DNA from: Paracoccaceae bacterium
Lineage (GTDB): Bacteria; Pseudomonadota; Alphaproteobacteria; Rhodobacterales; Rhodobacteraceae
DNA: 64,000 bases
NCBI GenBank assembly: GCA_024742455.1
Contig: JANSYL010000006.1
Coordinates: forward strand, 1 to 64,000
Direction: 5' to 3'
The position numbers and the translations under genes were made by a program. Below the pieces are notes generated by a model. The model was not told the DNA's origin, did not search any database, and saw only the letters and a list, made by a program, of their open reading frames with translations. The first letter of the stretch is position 1, and each line of letters opens with the position of its first letter. Positions 58,965 to 64,000 of the stretch are shown here, piece by piece.

Positions 58965-60140
58965 ATGACACCCGCGGCGCGGCATGCGGCGGCCATCGGC
59001 GTGCTGGATGCCTGGGCGGACGGGGTGGCGGCGGAACAGGCGCTGACCCGCTGGGCGCGCGGGGCGCGCTATGCCGGGTCGGGGGACCGCGCCGCGGTGC
59101 GTGACCTTGTCTATGGCGTGTTGCGGCAAAAGGGCAATTGCGCGGCTTTCGGCGGCGGAACGGATGGGCGCGCGCTGATCCTGGGGCTGATGCGGCTCAG
59201 GGGGGCGGACCCGGGCGCGGTGTTCACCGGCGCCCTGCATGCGCCCCCCCCCCTGACGGCGGCGGAGGACGGGGCGCGGGATGTCACGCCCGACCCCGCG
59301 CGCGATGTTCCGGACTGGATGTTGCCGTTGCTTGCGGCGCGCATTGGGGCGGAGCTGCCGCGCCTGCTTGCGGCGATGGGCACGCGCGCGCCGGTCTATC
59401 TGCGCGTCAACCGGCGCAAGGCGGACAGTGCGGCGGCGCTGGCGCGGCTGGCGGAGGACGGGGTGAACGCGCGGGCGGTGCCGGGCAGCGACACCGCGCT
59501 GGAGGTGACGGAGGGGCCGCGGCGCCTGCGCAGGTCCGCCGCCTATGGCGAGGGTTGGGTCGAGTTGCAGGACCTGTCGGCGCAGAGGGCCGTGGCGGCT
59601 CTGCCCTGGCCCGCGACGGGGAAGATCCTCGATTACTGTGCCGGTGGCGGGGGCAAGACGCTGGCGATTGCCGACCGGACGGGGGCGGCGGTGTTCGCCC
59701 ATGATGCCCTGCCGCGCCGGATGGCCGACCTGCCTGCGCGCGCGGCGCGGGCGGGGGTCGGGGTGGATATGGTCGGAACCGCCGATCTGGCCCGCCACGC
59801 CCCCTATGAGGCGGTGCTGTGCGATGTGCCCTGTTCGGGATCGGGCACCTGGCGGCGCGACCCGGAGGCGAAATGGCGGCTGAGCCCCAGGGATCTGGAC
59901 CGTCTGATCGCGACACAGGCCGATATCCTTGCCGCCGCCGCGCCTTTGGTCGCGCCGGGCGGGATGCTGGCCTACATGACCTGTTCGCTGTTCGAGGCCG
60001 AGAACGAGGGGCAGGTCGCTGCCTTCGAGGCCGGGCATCCGGGCTGGCGCCGCCTTGTGCAAAGGATCGACACGCCGCTGAGCGCCTCGGACGGGTTTTT
60101 CGCCGCCGCATGGCAGGCACCGGAGGGATCGGCGGCCTGA
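58965..60140 (+). CDS. RsmB-type rRNA cytosine-C5 methyltransferase
   Basis: 391 residues. N-terminal NusB-like helical segment (about 1-90), then the SUN/NOL1/NOP2 methylase: motif I ILDYCAGGGGKTLAIAD, DVPCSGSGTWRRDPEAKW (Pro-Cys motif IV) and MTCSLFEAENEGQ (Thr-Cys motif VI, catalytic Cys). It probably makes m5C in 16S rRNA, RsmB or a close paralogue. The 6-bp gap to guaB suggests co-transcription. Confidence 0.88.
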   Translation: MTPAARHAAAIGVLDAWADGVAAEQALTRWARGARYAGSGDRAAVRDLVYGVLRQKGNCAAFGGGTDGRALILGLMRLRGADPGAVFTGALHAPPPLTAAEDGARDVTPDPARDVPDWMLPLLAARIGAELPRLLAAMGTRAPVYLRVNRRKADSAAALARLAEDGVNARAVPGSDTALEVTEGPRRLRRSAAYGEGWVELQDLSAQRAVAALPWPATGKILDYCAGGGGKTLAIADRTGAAVFAHDALPRRMADLPARAARAGVGVDMVGTADLARHAPYEAVLCDVPCSGSGTWRRDPEAKWRLSPRDLDRLIATQADILAAAAPLVAPGGMLAYMTCSLFEAENEGQVAAFEAGHPGWRRLVQRIDTPLSASDGFFAAAWQAPEGSAA

Positions 60141-60142
60141 TT

Positions 60143-60157
60143 TTAAGCTTCGCTTAA
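60143..60157 (+). promoter_or_regulatory. CtrA box upstream of cckA
   Basis: TTAA-N7-TTAA (spacer GCTTCGC), the full consensus for the response regulator CtrA, ending 18 bp before the ATG at 60176. Confidence 0.75.
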
Positions 60158-60175
60158 CGATTGCCGGACCATATC

Positions 60176-62550
<2,375 letters not shown>

Positions 62551-62557
<7 letters not shown>

Positions 62558-63153
62558 CGGGCCGAAACCTTGGTCCAGAGGGCGAAATCGGCGGCGGCCT
62601 CGTGCTGCAGTCGTGCCCGTGTTGCAGGCGAGAGGTCCAGCGTTGCGGCGGGCGAGACATTCTGCCGATCGAGGTGAAGCGCGACCCCGAGCCGGTCTTC
62701 GAGAAACGCGATCGCGCGGTCGAACCGTTCATAGGCGAAGAGATGATCGACCCCGGTTCCGCCCGCGCCATCGGAGACAAAGCGCGACTGCCGGCCGACG
62801 CGCGCATATTCCGGCGGCGGATCGGTGAGCCACCCCTCGACGAAGGTGTCGAAGCTGAGGCCCGCGGTCGAGACCGGGGTGCCTGCCACCGCCGCCCGCC
62901 CGCGATACCGGTACCAGCTGCCCAGCCAGTCGACGGGGTCGCGGATGACCGCCATCACCTCCATCGGGCGCGCGCCCTTGTCCTCGAAGAACCGGGCCAG
63001 CTGGTTGCGGTAGCGCCGGTAGGGGACGTGTTTCATGCTGGGCGGGTTCACGATGGCCGCGTCGGCATGCGCAAGAAGGGCTGCCTCAAGCGCCGTCGTG
63101 CCGGTCTTGGGCACCGCCAGAAGGACCAGTTTTTGCTTCCAGAACACCAACAT
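62551..63153 (-). CDS. Sulfotransferase-like protein
   Basis: 200 residues. PKTGTT at 15-20 matches the 5'-phosphosulfate loop of PAPS-dependent sulfotransferases, and VIRDPVDWLGSWYRYR the 3'-phosphate motif (RDPxxxxxSxY). The length is short but covers the core fold. The acceptor is unknown; sulfation of lipids or surface sugars is possible. It overlaps the end of cckA by 7 bp tail-to-tail. Upstream, the 185-bp gap to recA carries the LexA box. Confidence 0.78.
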
Positions 63154-63271
63154 AGCCTGATCCTACCCGATCCGCGCGCGCCTGTAACGCTTTCTTAACC
63201 GCCGGCGCGCAGGGTCGGGGCGTGGAAATTTTTACTTGAAGTGTTCACGGTTTGTCTGCACAACTCTGTCA

Positions 63272-63286
63272 GAACAAGAGGTGAAC
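63272..63286 (+). promoter_or_regulatory. LexA (SOS) box of recA
   Basis: GAAC-AAGAGGT-GAAC, the reverse complement of the alphaproteobacterial LexA consensus GTTC-N7-GTTC. It lies 53 bp before the recA start. A degenerate GTTC-N7-GTCT lies at 63243-63257. Confidence 0.85.
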
Positions 63287-63338
63287 ACGAGCACGTCATT
63301 GCTGCCCTTGGCAGCGTATGGAATAAGGGGCAGAACGC

Positions 63339-64000
<662 letters not shown>

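Overview
The window is a chromosomal segment of a high-GC alphaproteobacterium, almost certainly a member of the Rhodobacterales (Roseobacter/Rhodobacter group). The evidence is consistent across the window: a C4-pathway 5-aminolevulinate synthase (hemA) behind a perfect FNR-type box; a circularly permuted two-piece tmRNA; a CckA hybrid kinase behind a TTAA-N7-TTAA CtrA box; recA behind a GTTC-N7-GTTC type LexA box; the DMSP genes dmdA-acuI; the trgA-trgB-cysK order; and fumC followed by a DUF4169 gene and a ribbon-helix-helix gene. No tRNA or rRNA gene, intact insertion sequence, prophage or CRISPR array was seen.

Layout. 1-1200: AT-rich accessory stretch in which a small membrane-protein gene lies between two copies of the 3' end of one gene. 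1.2-8.4 kb: haem-degrading-type monooxygenase, a polyamine-type ABC transporter without a binding protein, TusA-like protein, CcdA, an alpha/beta-hydrolase-like protein and a cytochrome P450. 8.4-12.2 kb (minus): fumC operon, a PmtA-like methyltransferase, the ClpXP adaptor sspB and a DUF4345-like membrane protein. 12.2-12.8 kb: a 39-bp tandem palindromic repeat and the two-piece tmRNA gene. 13-16 kb: an orphan polyamine-type binding protein, a secreted three-repeat protein and a GntR/FCD regulator with an operator at its start. 16-20.2 kb: DUF2182-DUF1326-DinB-dmdA-acuI run. 20.4-28.8 kb: photolyase, cyclopropane-fatty-acid synthase-like protein, trgA, trgB, cysK, MscS channel and AlaX. 29-35 kb (minus): valine catabolism (mmsA, isobutyryl-CoA dehydrogenase, HIBYL-CoA hydrolase, mmsB) with a GCS2-type ligase inserted.

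35-42 kb: CBS protein, coaD, two cyclophilins, an ABC-F ATPase and several small envelope genes. 42-43.3 kb: an island of palindromes beside an AT-rich gene of unknown function that overlaps parE. 43.3-51.4 kb: parE, ppk2, a pilin-like protein, DUF1007 plus NicO metal exporter, MATE exporter and an M20 peptidase. 51.5-64 kb: exported protein, hemA, a RodZ-like protein, ispG, rlmE with a duplicated 3' end, guaB, an RsmB-type methylase, cckA, a sulfotransferase-like protein and the 5' part of recA.

The main cross-links are: tmRNA and sspB (trans-translation and ClpXP delivery) within 1 kb of each other; dmdA and acuI (demethylation branch and acrylyl-CoA detoxification of DMSP); the valine pathway from isobutyryl-CoA to propionyl-CoA; and global regulators read from binding sites (FnrL, CtrA, LexA). 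The most unusual feature is the abundance of short palindromic and dispersed intergenic repeats, two of which appear to have supplied new 3' ends to coding genes.
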